NCBI GenBank assembly: GCA_002389905.1
Contig: DGRE01000032.1
Span: forward strand, 1-64,000
Origin: Hungatella sp. UBA4396
GTDB lineage: Bacteria; Bacillota; Clostridia; Lachnospirales; Lachnospiraceae
Direction of reading: 5' to 3'
Length of the DNA: 64,000 bases
Below the pieces are notes generated by a model, which saw only the letters and a program-made list of their open reading frames with translations, was not told the origin of the DNA and searched no databases. Positions 7,876 through 16,453 of the stretch are shown here, piece by piece (the first letter of the stretch is position 1; the number at the start of each line of letters is the position of its first letter). The translations under genes and the position numbers were made by a program.

Positions 7876-9033
7876 GTGAGCGTAACGATTTCAATTAGCA
7901 ACGCAGTGAAAAGGTACGGAACAGTGACAGTAATCCCGGATTTGTCGGTAACCATTGAAAATGGGGAGTTATTTACCCTTCTTGGCCCGTCTGGCTGCGG
8001 AAAGACCACATTGCTGAGAATGATTGCCGGATTTAATTCCATTGAAGGAGGAAGCTTTCGGTTTAATGACAAAGTGATCAACGACATGGAGCCCGGCAAG
8101 AGGGGAATCGGTATGGTATTTCAGAATTATGCAATTTTCCCCAATATGACGGTACGCAAAAATGTGGAGTTCGGCCTGAAATACAAAAACATGTCAAAGG
8201 AACAGATGAAAGAAGAGGCAGATAAGTTTTTAAAGCTGGTTCACGTGGATCAGTACGGGGACCGGATGCCGGAGCGGCTTTCCGGGGGCCAGCAGCAGAG
8301 GGTGGCTCTTGCACGGGCCCTGGTAATCAGCCCTGATGTGCTTTTGATGGATGAACCTCTTTCCAATCTGGATGCCAAGCTGCGGGTGGAGATGCGCAGT
8401 GTGATTAAGCGGATTCAGAAAGAGGTGGGAATTACCACGGTTTATGTCACCCACGACCAGGAAGAGGCCATGGCTATTTCAGACAGAATTGCAGTCATGA
8501 AAGACGGAGTGATCCGCCATATCGGGAAGCCGGAAAATATTTATCAGAGGCCTGCAGATTTATTTGTGGCAACCTTTATCGGTAAGTCCAATCTTTTAAA
8601 TGCCGGGTTAAGAAAAGAAGGGGAAAAGGCGGTGGTCGCATTCCAGGGCGGATATGAGATTTCTGTTGATTCCATAAGAAGCGGGGAGATCCGGGACAGA
8701 GAGGTTGTGGTATCAGCAAGGCCGGAAGAGCTGATTGTTTCCCGGTCAGAAAGCAGTCCGGGAAAACAGGGAATTAAGGCGGTTATCCGGGACAGCGTAT
8801 TCCTGGGGTTGAATACCCATTATTTTGCAGAGCTGGAGACAGGGGAAGAGGTGGAAATTATCCAGGAATCAGAGATCGATTCCATCATTCCACCGGGAAG
8901 TGATATTGTCCTGACCATCAATACCAATAAAATCAATGTATTTGATTCAGAATCCACAGGCAGCCTGATGAAAGGGGTAAAAAACAGCACGGTCCTGCCG
9001 GAAGGTTTTGAAAGACGGGAGGTGAAGGAATGA
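7876..9033 (+). CDS. ABC transporter ATP-binding protein (FbpC/PotA-like)
   Basis: The cytoplasmic ATPase has Walker A 'GPSGCGKTT', Q-loop 'QNYAIFPNMT', signature 'LSGGQQQR', Walker B 'VLLMDEP' and switch 'VTHDQ'. A C-terminal extension of about 130 residues is a TOBE-like regulatory domain, as in the FbpC/PotA/MalK class. GTG at 7876 is preferred, with AAGGCGG/GGTGGG upstream; an in-frame GTG at 7867 is the alternative. It overlaps the permease gene by 4 bases. Iron is the usual annotation for this subfamily, but the neighbouring SorE-like reductase and YesM/N pair favour an organic, possibly phosphorylated, substrate. Confidence 0.9.
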   Translation: MSVTISISNAVKRYGTVTVIPDLSVTIENGELFTLLGPSGCGKTTLLRMIAGFNSIEGGSFRFNDKVINDMEPGKRGIGMVFQNYAIFPNMTVRKNVEFGLKYKNMSKEQMKEEADKFLKLVHVDQYGDRMPERLSGGQQQRVALARALVISPDVLLMDEPLSNLDAKLRVEMRSVIKRIQKEVGITTVYVTHDQEEAMAISDRIAVMKDGVIRHIGKPENIYQRPADLFVATFIGKSNLLNAGLRKEGEKAVVAFQGGYEISVDSIRSGEIRDREVVVSARPEELIVSRSESSPGKQGIKAVIRDSVFLGLNTHYFAELETGEEVEIIQESEIDSIIPPGSDIVLTINTNKINVFDSESTGSLMKGVKNSTVLPEGFERREVKE

Positions 9034-10676
9034 CCAGGAGAAAACGAGGTGATTTCTGGAGTGTTATGTCCGGGGTTTTACTGGTGATATTTCTGGTGTT
9101 CCTGATTTATCCCATTGGAAAGCTTCTCAGGGAATCAGTTTATGCAAACGGCCAATTTACCCTTGATGCCTTTCATCAGTTTTTCAGCAAGTCCTATTAC
9201 TACAGCTCTATTTTTCAAAGCGTTAAAGTCGCGGTCTGCGTTATGTTCACCAGTCTGCTTCTGGGAGTGCCTTTTGCCTATTTTTATTCTTTTTACAGGC
9301 TGAGAGGACGGAAAGTGCTCTTTGTGCTTTGCCTTCTCTGCACCATGTCAGCTCCCTTTATAGGTGCTTATGCCTGGATCTTGCTTATGGGAAATTCGGG
9401 ACTGATTACAGGATTTTTAAAATCTATGGGAATTTCCGGGGTTTCCATTTACGGCTTTGGCGGAATTGTGTTTGTGCAGACCTTAAAGCTGTTTCCGCTG
9501 GTGGTAATCTACATGAACGGCGCATTCCGGGATATTGACAATTCCCTGCTGGAAGCGGCGGAGAGCATGGGCTGTAAAGGAATTGACCGTTTTAAGAGGG
9601 TGATTATGGCACTGACCATGCCTACTATCCTGGCGGCAGCTCTGCTGGTTTTTATGAGATCTTTTGCAGATTTCGGAACGCCAGTGCTGATTGGACGGGG
9701 ATACAGCACATTTCCCGTTTTGATTTACAACCAGTACCTGGGTGAAAACGGAACTAATTATCATTTTGCAGCAGCCATCAGTGTTATCGCGGTGCTGGTA
9801 ACCGCAGTCATATTCCTGATTCAAAAGACTGCATCCAACCGGTTTAAATTTACCATAAGTGCCCTTCATCCTGTGGAACCTAAGAAGGCATCCGGGGTTG
9901 CCAATATCATCATGCATGTTTACTGCTATCTTCTTGTGGGTATCTCATTGCTGCCCCAGATTTATATTGTAAATATGTCTTTCAGAAATTATAAAAACAG
10001 TATTTTAAAACCGGGTTATTCCCTGGTCAATTATCAAAAGGCAATGGAAAAGATGCTGTTCCGTTCCATTGGAAATACCTTGATTGTCAGCATTGCGACC
10101 CTGGCGGTCATTATTGTCATTGCGGTTTTAATTGCTTATCTGGTGGTAAGGCGCAGCAATTTTTTAAACAATGCCATTGATACCATTTCCATGCTGCCCT
10201 ATATTATGCCGGGAGCGGTAATCGGTATTGCCATGGTTGTGGCATTTTCCAGAAAGCCCTTTACCCTTACGGGATCGCTGGTCATCATGATCATTGCCCT
10301 TGCCATACGGAGAATGCCGTTTACAAGCCGTTCCGCTACAGCGGCTATGATGAAGATTCCGGTCAGTATCGAGGAGGCGGCGCTGAGTCTTGGGGCTCCC
10401 AAGGTGTCCGCGTTTGTAAAGATCACTGTGCCGTTAATGTCCAGCGGAATCATATCAGGAGCAGTTTTAAGCTTTGTTTCAATTATTACGGAGATGTCCT
10501 CCGGAGTGATTTTATATAACAACAGGACCATTACCCTGACAATCAGCACGTATTCCGCAATTACCAGCGGTATTTACGGGGTGGCAGCAGTATTTGCAAC
10601 AATTACAATGGCGTTGACAGTAATTTGTCTGGTGATCTATTTAAAATTCACCAAGATGGAGGATGCGTGCCTGTAA
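9030..10676 (+). CDS. ABC transporter permease, fused two-domain (FbpB/AfuB-like)
   Basis: At 548 residues this is a tandem fusion of two BPD_transp_1 domains with about 12 membrane helices. Two cytoplasmic EAA loops are visible, 'LLEAAESMGCKGIDRFKRVIMALTMP' shape in the first half and 'IEEAALSLGAPK' in the second, each of which docks on one ATPase subunit. This architecture is that of ferric iron (FbpB), sugar-phosphate (AfuB) and 2-aminoethylphosphonate permeases. Translation is coupled by the 4-base overlap with the ATPase gene. Confidence 0.9.
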   Translation: MTRRKRGDFWSVMSGVLLVIFLVFLIYPIGKLLRESVYANGQFTLDAFHQFFSKSYYYSSIFQSVKVAVCVMFTSLLLGVPFAYFYSFYRLRGRKVLFVLCLLCTMSAPFIGAYAWILLMGNSGLITGFLKSMGISGVSIYGFGGIVFVQTLKLFPLVVIYMNGAFRDIDNSLLEAAESMGCKGIDRFKRVIMALTMPTILAAALLVFMRSFADFGTPVLIGRGYSTFPVLIYNQYLGENGTNYHFAAAISVIAVLVTAVIFLIQKTASNRFKFTISALHPVEPKKASGVANIIMHVYCYLLVGISLLPQIYIVNMSFRNYKNSILKPGYSLVNYQKAMEKMLFRSIGNTLIVSIATLAVIIVIAVLIAYLVVRRSNFLNNAIDTISMLPYIMPGAVIGIAMVVAFSRKPFTLTGSLVIMIIALAIRRMPFTSRSATAAMMKIPVSIEEAALSLGAPKVSAFVKITVPLMSSGIISGAVLSFVSIITEMSSGVILYNNRTITLTISTYSAITSGIYGVAAVFATITMALTVICLVIYLKFTKMEDACL

Positions 10677-10718
10677 AATGGTTATAAAACAAAATTTATA
10701 GAGAGAAGGGAAGAGATT

Positions 10719-11840
10719 ATGATGAAAAGAAGGTTATTGGCAGCAGGTCTTGCGGCGGTTATGGCATTGTCTGCAACTGCATGCAGCACCAAAAAGGAAG
10801 CGGAAACAAAGGCGGAGGAGCCAAAAACAGAGGCTCAGTCAGTCGCAGATACGGAGGCAGCAGAATCAACGGATTCAGGAGTGCCTTATTATGTGAGGCC
10901 GTCCAGTGAGGTGGCTGGAAAAATTACGGTTTACACCACAATGGAAGAGACACAGCAGCAGGTCTTAAGCGATATGTGGAAGAAATATTATCCTGATTGT
11001 GAACTGGAAATCCAGGCGGATTCCGTGGGAACACTGGCGACCAGAATCAGAAGTGATGAATCCAGCGATGCAGATGTGGTAATTGGAGGCATGTTTGCTG
11101 CAGACGGCGAGACTTATCATGATATCCTTCAGCCTTATACAGCAGCTTGTGATAAGGAACAGGGATACCATGACGAGGCTGGATATTACACCTTTTATGA
11201 TGTTCAGTTAATGTGTTTGGTTGTGAATCCCGCTTTAAGAGATGAGATGGGAATTGAAATCAAGGGCTATGAAGATTTGCTCAATCCTGCTCTGAATGGA
11301 AAGATCATTCTTGCCGCTCCTGACGCATCATCTTCCGGATGGCGCCAGTTACAGACCATACTGGCAACTATGGGCGATGAATTTGATGATGAAAAATCCT
11401 GGGATTATGTGAAACAGCTGATTCCGGCAAGCTTTTCTACTACTTCCTCAAAGGATGTTTATAACCTGGTGAGCAATGGTGAATATGTGGTGGGACTTTC
11501 CTATGAGTCCAGCGTAGCAGCTTTGATCAATGACGGTGCTCCTATTGAGTGCATTTATATGGAAGAAGGAAATACTGCAATGGCAGGAGGCGCTGCAATC
11601 GTAAAGAATGCACCCAACCTTCCGGCAGCCCAGGCCATGATGGATCTTTTATCCTCTGCGGAATTCCAGGATGCACGTGCAGAGGCTTCTGCAGGGCGCG
11701 GTTCCAACAGTCTGTGTAATTTAAGCGGTCTGCCTGATGAGGAAACCTTAGCGATCAAAGACCTTGACTTTGATTATCTGGCAGAGCACAAAGATGAAAT
11801 GCTTAACAGATGGAATGAACTGTATGCAGAATTAAAATAA
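10719..11840 (+). CDS. ABC transporter substrate-binding lipoprotein (FbpA/AfuA-like)
   Basis: The protein has a lipoprotein signal (Met-Lys-Lys-Arg start, hydrophobic core, 'SATACS' lipobox with Cys22), a Glu/Ala/Lys-rich linker of about 50 residues, then a type 2 periplasmic-binding fold starting at 'GKITVYTTMEETQQQV'. Ferric-binding members carry a tandem tyrosine pair in the C-terminal half. Here the corresponding region reads 'VVGLSYESSVAAL' with no Tyr-Tyr, which argues against iron and is compatible with AfuA-type sugar-phosphate binding. It has a good GAGAGAAGGGAAGAG site and lies third in the ATPase-permease-binding protein operon. Confidence 0.87.
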   Translation: MMKRRLLAAGLAAVMALSATACSTKKEAETKAEEPKTEAQSVADTEAAESTDSGVPYYVRPSSEVAGKITVYTTMEETQQQVLSDMWKKYYPDCELEIQADSVGTLATRIRSDESSDADVVIGGMFAADGETYHDILQPYTAACDKEQGYHDEAGYYTFYDVQLMCLVVNPALRDEMGIEIKGYEDLLNPALNGKIILAAPDASSSGWRQLQTILATMGDEFDDEKSWDYVKQLIPASFSTTSSKDVYNLVSNGEYVVGLSYESSVAALINDGAPIECIYMEEGNTAMAGGAAIVKNAPNLPAAQAMMDLLSSAEFQDARAEASAGRGSNSLCNLSGLPDEETLAIKDLDFDYLAEHKDEMLNRWNELYAELK

Positions 11841-11851
11841 ACATAATAGTG

Positions 11852-11912
11852 TCCCAAAAGCCACAGTCCGAAACATGTGATAAGTTCGGCATTGAGCTTT
11901 TGGGGCATTTTT
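11852..11912 (+). terminator. Structured leader or terminator hairpin before the reductase gene
   Basis: TCCCAAAAGC (11852-11861) pairs with GCTTTTGGGG (11896-11905), followed by GCATTTTT. An inner CCGAA/TTCGG stem sits in the 34-base loop. It could end the ABC transcript or act as an attenuator controlling read-through to the gene at 11941. Confidence 0.55.
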
Positions 11913-11940
11913 CCAAAGGCGTGGAAAGGAAAGGGAAAGA

Positions 11941-13206
11941 ATGAAAACAAAAGCAGTTAGAATGTATGGAGAACGGGATTTAAGGCTGGAGGAGTTTGAA
12001 CTGCCTCCTATTAAGGAGGATGAGATCCTTGTAAAGGTCATGAGCGACAGCATCTGCATGTCTACCTATAAGCTGGCGGAGCAGGGAAAGGGGCATAAGA
12101 GAGCGCCTCAGAACATTGATACTAATCCGATCATTATAGGCCACGAATTTGCCGGAGTGATCGTAGAGGTGGGAGATAAATGGAAAGGTCAGTTTAAGCC
12201 CGGAATGAAGTTTGCCCAGCAGCCTGCATTAAATTATAAGGGCAGCCTGGCGTCCCCCGGTTATTCCTATGAGTTTTTCGGCGGAGCCTGCACCTACTGC
12301 ATTTTTCCGCCTGAGGTTATGGAGCTGGGCTGTCTGATGCCCTATGAGGGGGAAAGCTTTTTTGAGGCTTCCCTGGGGGAGCCCATGAGCTGCATCATCG
12401 GAGGGTATCATGGAAATTATCACACCAATAAGAGGAATCATGAACATGCCATCGGAACCAAGGAGGATGGAGACATCATCATTTTAGGCGGCTGCGGTCC
12501 CATGGGTTTAGGGGCTGTAAGCTATGGAATCCAGTATAGGAACAAGCCAAAGAGAATCGTTGTAACGGATATTGATGACGCAAAGATTGCCCGGGCCAGA
12601 GAAGTTATTTCGGAGGAGTTTGCCGCCAAAAACGGAGTGGAGCTTCAATACGTCAATACCGGGAAAATGGCTGATCCGGTGGCGGAGCTTCGGGCCATCA
12701 CTGGAGGAAAGGGCTATGACGATGTGTTTGTTTATATCCCCAACCGCCAGGTGGCGGAAATGGGAGATCAGCTTCTGGCATTTGACGGCTGCTTAAACTT
12801 TTTTGCCGGCCCCACAGATAATCAGTTTAAATCTGAGATAAATCTCTATAACGTCCATTATATTAGTGCCCATATTATGGGAACAACGGGAGGAAATAAT
12901 GACGATTTGATCGAAGCAAATGAGCTGGCGGCAAAGGGAAAGATCGAACCGGCAGTTATGGTAACCCATGTAGGCGGCATTGACAGCATTGCAGAGGCGA
13001 CCCTGAACCTTCCAGGCATTCCGGGAGGAAAGAAGCTGACTTATACCCAGTTTGATATGCCTTTGACAGCCATTGAGGATTTTGGAGAATTGGGAAAAAC
13101 AAATCCTCTGTTTAAAAAGCTGGATGAGGTATGCCGGGAGAACCGGGGGCTTTGGTGTGCAAAGGCCGAGCAAATTCTTTTTGAGCATTTTGGTGTGGAA
13201 GTATAA
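11941..13206 (+). CDS. Zinc-type dehydrogenase, SorE/YggP-like (L-sorbose-1-phosphate reductase family)
   Basis: The 421-residue medium-chain dehydrogenase closely resembles E. coli YggP and Klebsiella SorE across its length: 'SDSICMSTYK', 'IIIGHEFAGVIVEVG', 'GYSYEYFGG' (here Ser-Tyr-Glu-Phe-Phe), 'LGEPMSCIIGGYH', 'NFFAGPTDNQFK' and 'LNLPGIPGGKK'. SorE reduces L-sorbose 1-phosphate to D-glucitol 6-phosphate with NADPH. The catalytic zinc ligands Cys and His-Glu are present. It follows the ABC importer by 100 bases behind a possible attenuator and ends in its own terminator. The position hints that the importer brings in a compound handled as a sugar phosphate; that link is inference. Confidence 0.82.
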   Translation: MKTKAVRMYGERDLRLEEFELPPIKEDEILVKVMSDSICMSTYKLAEQGKGHKRAPQNIDTNPIIIGHEFAGVIVEVGDKWKGQFKPGMKFAQQPALNYKGSLASPGYSYEFFGGACTYCIFPPEVMELGCLMPYEGESFFEASLGEPMSCIIGGYHGNYHTNKRNHEHAIGTKEDGDIIILGGCGPMGLGAVSYGIQYRNKPKRIVVTDIDDAKIARAREVISEEFAAKNGVELQYVNTGKMADPVAELRAITGGKGYDDVFVYIPNRQVAEMGDQLLAFDGCLNFFAGPTDNQFKSEINLYNVHYISAHIMGTTGGNNDDLIEANELAAKGKIEPAVMVTHVGGIDSIAEATLNLPGIPGGKKLTYTQFDMPLTAIEDFGELGKTNPLFKKLDEVCRENRGLWCAKAEQILFEHFGVEV

Positions 13207-13211
13207 AAATA

Positions 13212-13253
13212 AAAGGAGCAGACTTGTTAATCTAATAGCAGGTTTGCTCTTTG
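13212..13253 (+). terminator. Intrinsic terminator after the SorE-like gene
   Basis: AAAGGAGCAGACTTG pairs with CAGGTTTGCTCTTT (13239-13252), with one bulge and G-T pairs, around a 12-base loop. It closes the 7.9-13.2 kb operon. Confidence 0.6.
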
Positions 13254-13380
13254 TGATTTGTCTTCTATTATTTCTTATACTCTGCTATAATTATTTTTAG
13301 AGTTGATCATGTTCTGTTTACTTTATAAGACTTATGCAAAATAAGTTTAAATTTAATCCATAAACGAAAGGAGTGTTTTC

Positions 13381-14400
13381 ATGAAAATACTGGAAAAGCA
13401 TAGGTGTGATTTTCAATTAAAGACCCAAAATCCCTTTATTATCACTATGCATCACAAGGATTTTTTCCCAAAGGGGAACGGAGAAATGGCGCCGGTATCT
13501 TATATTCCGGGCAGAGAAACCGGCAATGACTTTGATCTCAAAGCACCATGGCGTATGTATCATGGGGATATTATCCCCGGATTTCCTGTTCATCCCCACA
13601 GAGGCTTTGAAACGGTGACTATCGTTACCCAGGGAGTTGCGGACCACTCGGACAGCCAGGGTGCTTTTGGGCGGTACGGAGAAGGGGATGTCCAGTGGAT
13701 GACGGCGGGAGAGGGAATCCAGCATAGTGAAATGTTCCCGCTGATTCATGAGGACAAAGAAAACACCATGGAGTTGTTCCAGGTCTGGTTGAACCTTCCC
13801 AGAAAGAGTAAGTTTGTGCCGTCTCATTATAAGATGCTGTGGGCTGAGGAAATTCCGGTGGTCAGGGAAAGTCAGGAGAATGGAAGCCTTGAGATCAAGG
13901 TAATTGCAGGGGAATATAATGGGACCAAGGCTCTTGACCCAACTCCGCATTCCTGGGCTGCCGCTGAAGAAAATCATGTGGGAATATGGCTTATAAAGAT
14001 GGAAGGTAAGGCCAAGCTGACCATTCCAAAAGGAACGTCTACCATGAGCAGAACCTTGTATCATTATGAAGGGGACTCTGTTGAAGTTGAGGGGCAGGCT
14101 CTGGAAGAGAGATATTACTTAGATTTAAAGGCTGATGAAGAAATTGAGATCAACAGCATAAAAGGTGAAAGCCGGTTTTTACTGCTGGAAGGAGAACGGA
14201 TCAATGAGCCTGTGACCGCCTATGGGCCTTTTGTCATGAATACCCAGGAGGAGGTTATGCAGGCCTATTCTGACTACCGGGCAACCAGATTTGGCGGCTG
14301 GCCCTGGGACAATGATGCTCCTGTTCATGATAAACATGAAGGAAGATTTGCGTATTATGGCAATGGGAAAAAGGAATATCCGCCTAAGGCTGACAGTTAA
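13381..14400 (+). CDS. Pirin family protein
   Basis: The bicupin of 339 residues has the pirin metal signature: 'HPHRGFETVTIV' supplies two His, and 'GEGIQHSEM' a third His and a Glu. 'FPVHPHRG' and 'WMTAGEGIQHSE' are diagnostic. Pirins bind Fe and include quercetinases and redox-linked proteins; the sequence does not tell which. It has a strong AAAGGAGTGTTTTC site and stands alone between two terminators. Confidence 0.9.
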   Translation: MKILEKHRCDFQLKTQNPFIITMHHKDFFPKGNGEMAPVSYIPGRETGNDFDLKAPWRMYHGDIIPGFPVHPHRGFETVTIVTQGVADHSDSQGAFGRYGEGDVQWMTAGEGIQHSEMFPLIHEDKENTMELFQVWLNLPRKSKFVPSHYKMLWAEEIPVVRESQENGSLEIKVIAGEYNGTKALDPTPHSWAAAEENHVGIWLIKMEGKAKLTIPKGTSTMSRTLYHYEGDSVEVEGQALEERYYLDLKADEEIEINSIKGESRFLLLEGERINEPVTAYGPFVMNTQEEVMQAYSDYRATRFGGWPWDNDAPVHDKHEGRFAYYGNGKKEYPPKADS

Positions 14401-14458
14401 AACAGCAGAAACGTGATGTAAGCAGGGTCATGTTAATATGAAATAGAATACGTCCTGG

Positions 14459-14502
14459 AAAAGGGAGGGTGGAAACCGATGCAGGTTTCCACCCTCTCTT
14501 TG
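14459..14502 (+). terminator. Intrinsic terminator after the pirin gene
   Basis: AAGGGAGGGTGGAAACC (14461-14477) pairs almost perfectly with GGTTTCCACCCTCTCTT (14484-14500) around GATGCA, followed by a short T run. It insulates the strong promoter that starts directly after it. Confidence 0.8.
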
Positions 14503-14531
14503 TTGACATTTCACAAGGATGACTTTATAAT
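14503..14531 (+). promoter_or_regulatory. Perfect-consensus sigma-A promoter of the DUF364-ABC-moeA operon
   Basis: TTGACA (14503-14508) and TATAAT (14526-14531) are separated by exactly 17 bases. A promoter this strong normally needs a repressor, and a ModE-like site overlaps the expected start point. Confidence 0.85.
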
Positions 14532-14537
14532 TCATTT

Positions 14538-14565
14538 ATCGATATATATTTTAAATTACATCGGG
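14538..14565 (+). promoter_or_regulatory. ModE-like operator overlapping the transcription start
   Basis: ATCGATATATA at 14538-14548 matches the left half of the E. coli ModE consensus (ATCGnTATATA). After the expected 6-base spacer, 14555-14565 partly matches the mirrored half (about 6 of 10 defined positions). It starts 7 bases after the -10 box, where a repressor would block initiation. ModE binds such sites when loaded with molybdate or tungstate. No modE gene is in the window. Confidence 0.45.
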
Positions 14566-14586
14566 AGTAAGGAGTGTAGTAAATTT

Positions 14587-15414
14587 ATGGGAAATATTCT
14601 ATTGCAGGAAACTGCTGTCCGGGTGCGGGAGATCCTTGGGGCTGATCTTGACACCATCACCATTGAACGGGCCGTGTTCGGCCTATTTTTTTCCGGGGTA
14701 AAATTAAGTGACGGCCAGGGGGGTCTGTGTTTTACGCCGGTAAAGGACATGCCCCAGGCAGTATGCTGCCCCAGCTCGGCGAAAGCCATGCCCTTATCCG
14801 GCAGGCTGAAGGGGCGCAGTGCCGCGGACTATCTGGCTGATTTAGAGCATGATAATATTCTTCGGAAGACCCTGGCTATTGCCGCTTTAAATGCCCTGTC
14901 TGCCAGCTGCTGGCAAAGGGGGGAGGCAAAGGGATATCAGCTTAGGACAGGGGAAGATGCCTTTGATCATGTAAGAATTCCCCAAGGCGGTAAAAGTGTG
15001 GTAGTAGGGGCATTGGTGCCTATTTTGAAAAAACTGATTGCCGCTGATGCCGACTTTAAGGTGCTGGAGATGGACAACCGGACTTTAAAGGGAAAGGAAC
15101 TGGAGCATTACGCCCCGCCTGAGGATGCCTGGAAGTATATTCCGGATGCGGATCTTTTGGTTATAACAGGGGTTACTGTGCTCAATGATACACTGCCCGG
15201 ACTGCTGGAAATGGTAAAACCCGGTGCCCAGGTCATTGTTACCGGCCCTACGGCCAGCATGCTGCCGGACGCTTTTTTCAAGAGAAAGGTGACGGTTATG
15301 GGAGGGGTTCTCGTCACAAAGCCCGACGAAGTGCTGGACATTATCAGCGAGGGCGGTTCGGGATATCATTTCTTTGGAAAAAGTGCGGAAAGGCTGATTA
15401 TTAAAAATGAGTAA
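14587..15414 (+). CDS. DUF364/DUF4213 putative heavy-metal-binding protein
   Basis: The 275-residue protein has a DUF4213-like N-terminal part and a Rossmann-like DUF364 part ('KSVVVGALVPILKKL', 'LEMDNRTLKG', 'ADLLVITGVTVLNDT', 'GAQVIVTGPTASMLPDAFF'). Pfam describes DUF364 as a putative heavy-metal chelation domain, and it recurs beside FecCD-type importers. ATG at 14587 has GTAAGGAGTG upstream; a longer frame from 14479 would run through the promoter. It is first in the operon and overlaps the permease by 8 bases. Its likely role is handling the metal or oxyanion brought in by the importer. Confidence 0.78.
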   Translation: MGNILLQETAVRVREILGADLDTITIERAVFGLFFSGVKLSDGQGGLCFTPVKDMPQAVCCPSSAKAMPLSGRLKGRSAADYLADLEHDNILRKTLAIAALNALSASCWQRGEAKGYQLRTGEDAFDHVRIPQGGKSVVVGALVPILKKLIAADADFKVLEMDNRTLKGKELEHYAPPEDAWKYIPDADLLVITGVTVLNDTLPGLLEMVKPGAQVIVTGPTASMLPDAFFKRKVTVMGGVLVTKPDEVLDIISEGGSGYHFFGKSAERLIIKNE

Positions 15415-16453
15415 ACGTGATATGGACCGGGCAGCTAAGAACATCCGGTCTCCCTTTGGTGTGAAAATGGGAGTCTTGTATGGAGTGCTTTTAATATGTG
15501 CTTTTCTCTCCTTTTGGGTGGGACGGTACGCTCTTTCTCCAAAGATTGTTATTGATATTTTGCTGTCCAGACTGGGACTGGTAACACCTTACTGGGAAGA
15601 GACCCTGGAAACCGTAGTCTTAAATGTGCGGCTGCCCCGTATCCTTCTTGCCATGCTGGTAGGGGGCGCATTATCCGTGTCAGGAGCTTCCTATCAGACC
15701 TTGTTTAAAAATCCAATGGTATCTCCCGATATTCTGGGAGTCTCAGCAGGTGCTGGTTTTGGTGCGGCTCTTGCCATGATCCACAATGCCATGTGGTGGC
15801 AGATTCAGATTTCGGCCCTGGTATTCGGCCTTGCGGCAGTGCTGGCTGCCAGCCTGATGGGTTATGCTTTTGCCCGGCAGGAGGTGACGGTCATGGTACT
15901 GGGAGGTGTGGTCGTATCCAGTCTGTTCCAGGCCCTGTTGTCCATTGTAAAGACCTTGGCGGATACTGAAAATGCTTTGCCTTCCATTACCTTCTGGCTC
16001 ATGGGAAGCCTTGGCCGCGGCTCTAACCGGGATGTGCTGATCATGCTCCCAGCGCTGCTTCTGTCTCTTCTGCTGCTGTTTTTATTCCGGTACCAGATCA
16101 ATGCATTATCGGCCGGTGAAGATGAAGCCGTCACTCTTGGAGTCAATGTGATGGTGGTAAAGGTGGTAGTGGTGGTTTCCTCCACCCTTATGACGGTCAC
16201 TTCAGTCAGCATCTGCGGCATTATTGGGTGGGTGGGCATGGTGGTCCCTCATATTTCCCGTATGCTGGTGGGAGCCAGTTATCCCAAGCTCATCTCCACA
16301 TCATTTGGAGTAGGTGCACTGTTTTTGCTGATTATTGACAACATTGTACGGGGAATCCCGGGTGTAGAACTTCCTTTAGGTGTTCTTACTGCATTGGCAG
16401 GCACTCCCATCTTTGTGGTGCTGCTTTCCCGTGTACGAAAGGGGTGGCTGTGA
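15407..16453 (+). CDS. FecCD-family ABC transporter permease
   Basis: The 348-residue polytopic permease has the FecCD/BtuC signature: 'NVRLPRILLAMLVGGALSVSGASYQ' region, 'NPMVSPDILGVSAGAG', 'FWLMGSLGRG', 'LGVNV' and 'GIIGWVGMVVPHISRMLVG'. About ten helices form a homodimeric type II importer channel. These importers carry Fe-siderophores, haem or cobalamin, and also molybdate/tungstate (the MolBCA type). The start overlaps the DUF364 stop and its own stop overlaps the ATPase start. Confidence 0.92.
   Translation: MSKRDMDRAAKNIRSPFGVKMGVLYGVLLICAFLSFWVGRYALSPKIVIDILLSRLGLVTPYWEETLETVVLNVRLPRILLAMLVGGALSVSGASYQTLFKNPMVSPDILGVSAGAGFGAALAMIHNAMWWQIQISALVFGLAAVLAASLMGYAFARQEVTVMVLGGVVVSSLFQALLSIVKTLADTENALPSITFWLMGSLGRGSNRDVLIMLPALLLSLLLLFLFRYQINALSAGEDEAVTLGVNVMVVKVVVVVSSTLMTVTSVSICGIIGWVGMVVPHISRMLVGASYPKLISTSFGVGALFLLIIDNIVRGIPGVELPLGVLTALAGTPIFVVLLSRVRKGWL

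Noticed and set aside
10199..10549. Long minus-strand frame inside the ABC permease gene
   Set aside because: It lacks a ribosome binding site and is antisense to a well-supported gene; similar antisense frames at 22471-22815 and 28646-29008 are rejected for the same reason.
13254..13380. Promoter of the pirin gene
   Set aside because: A good TATAAT exists at 13286-13291 but no convincing -35 lies 16-18 bases before it.
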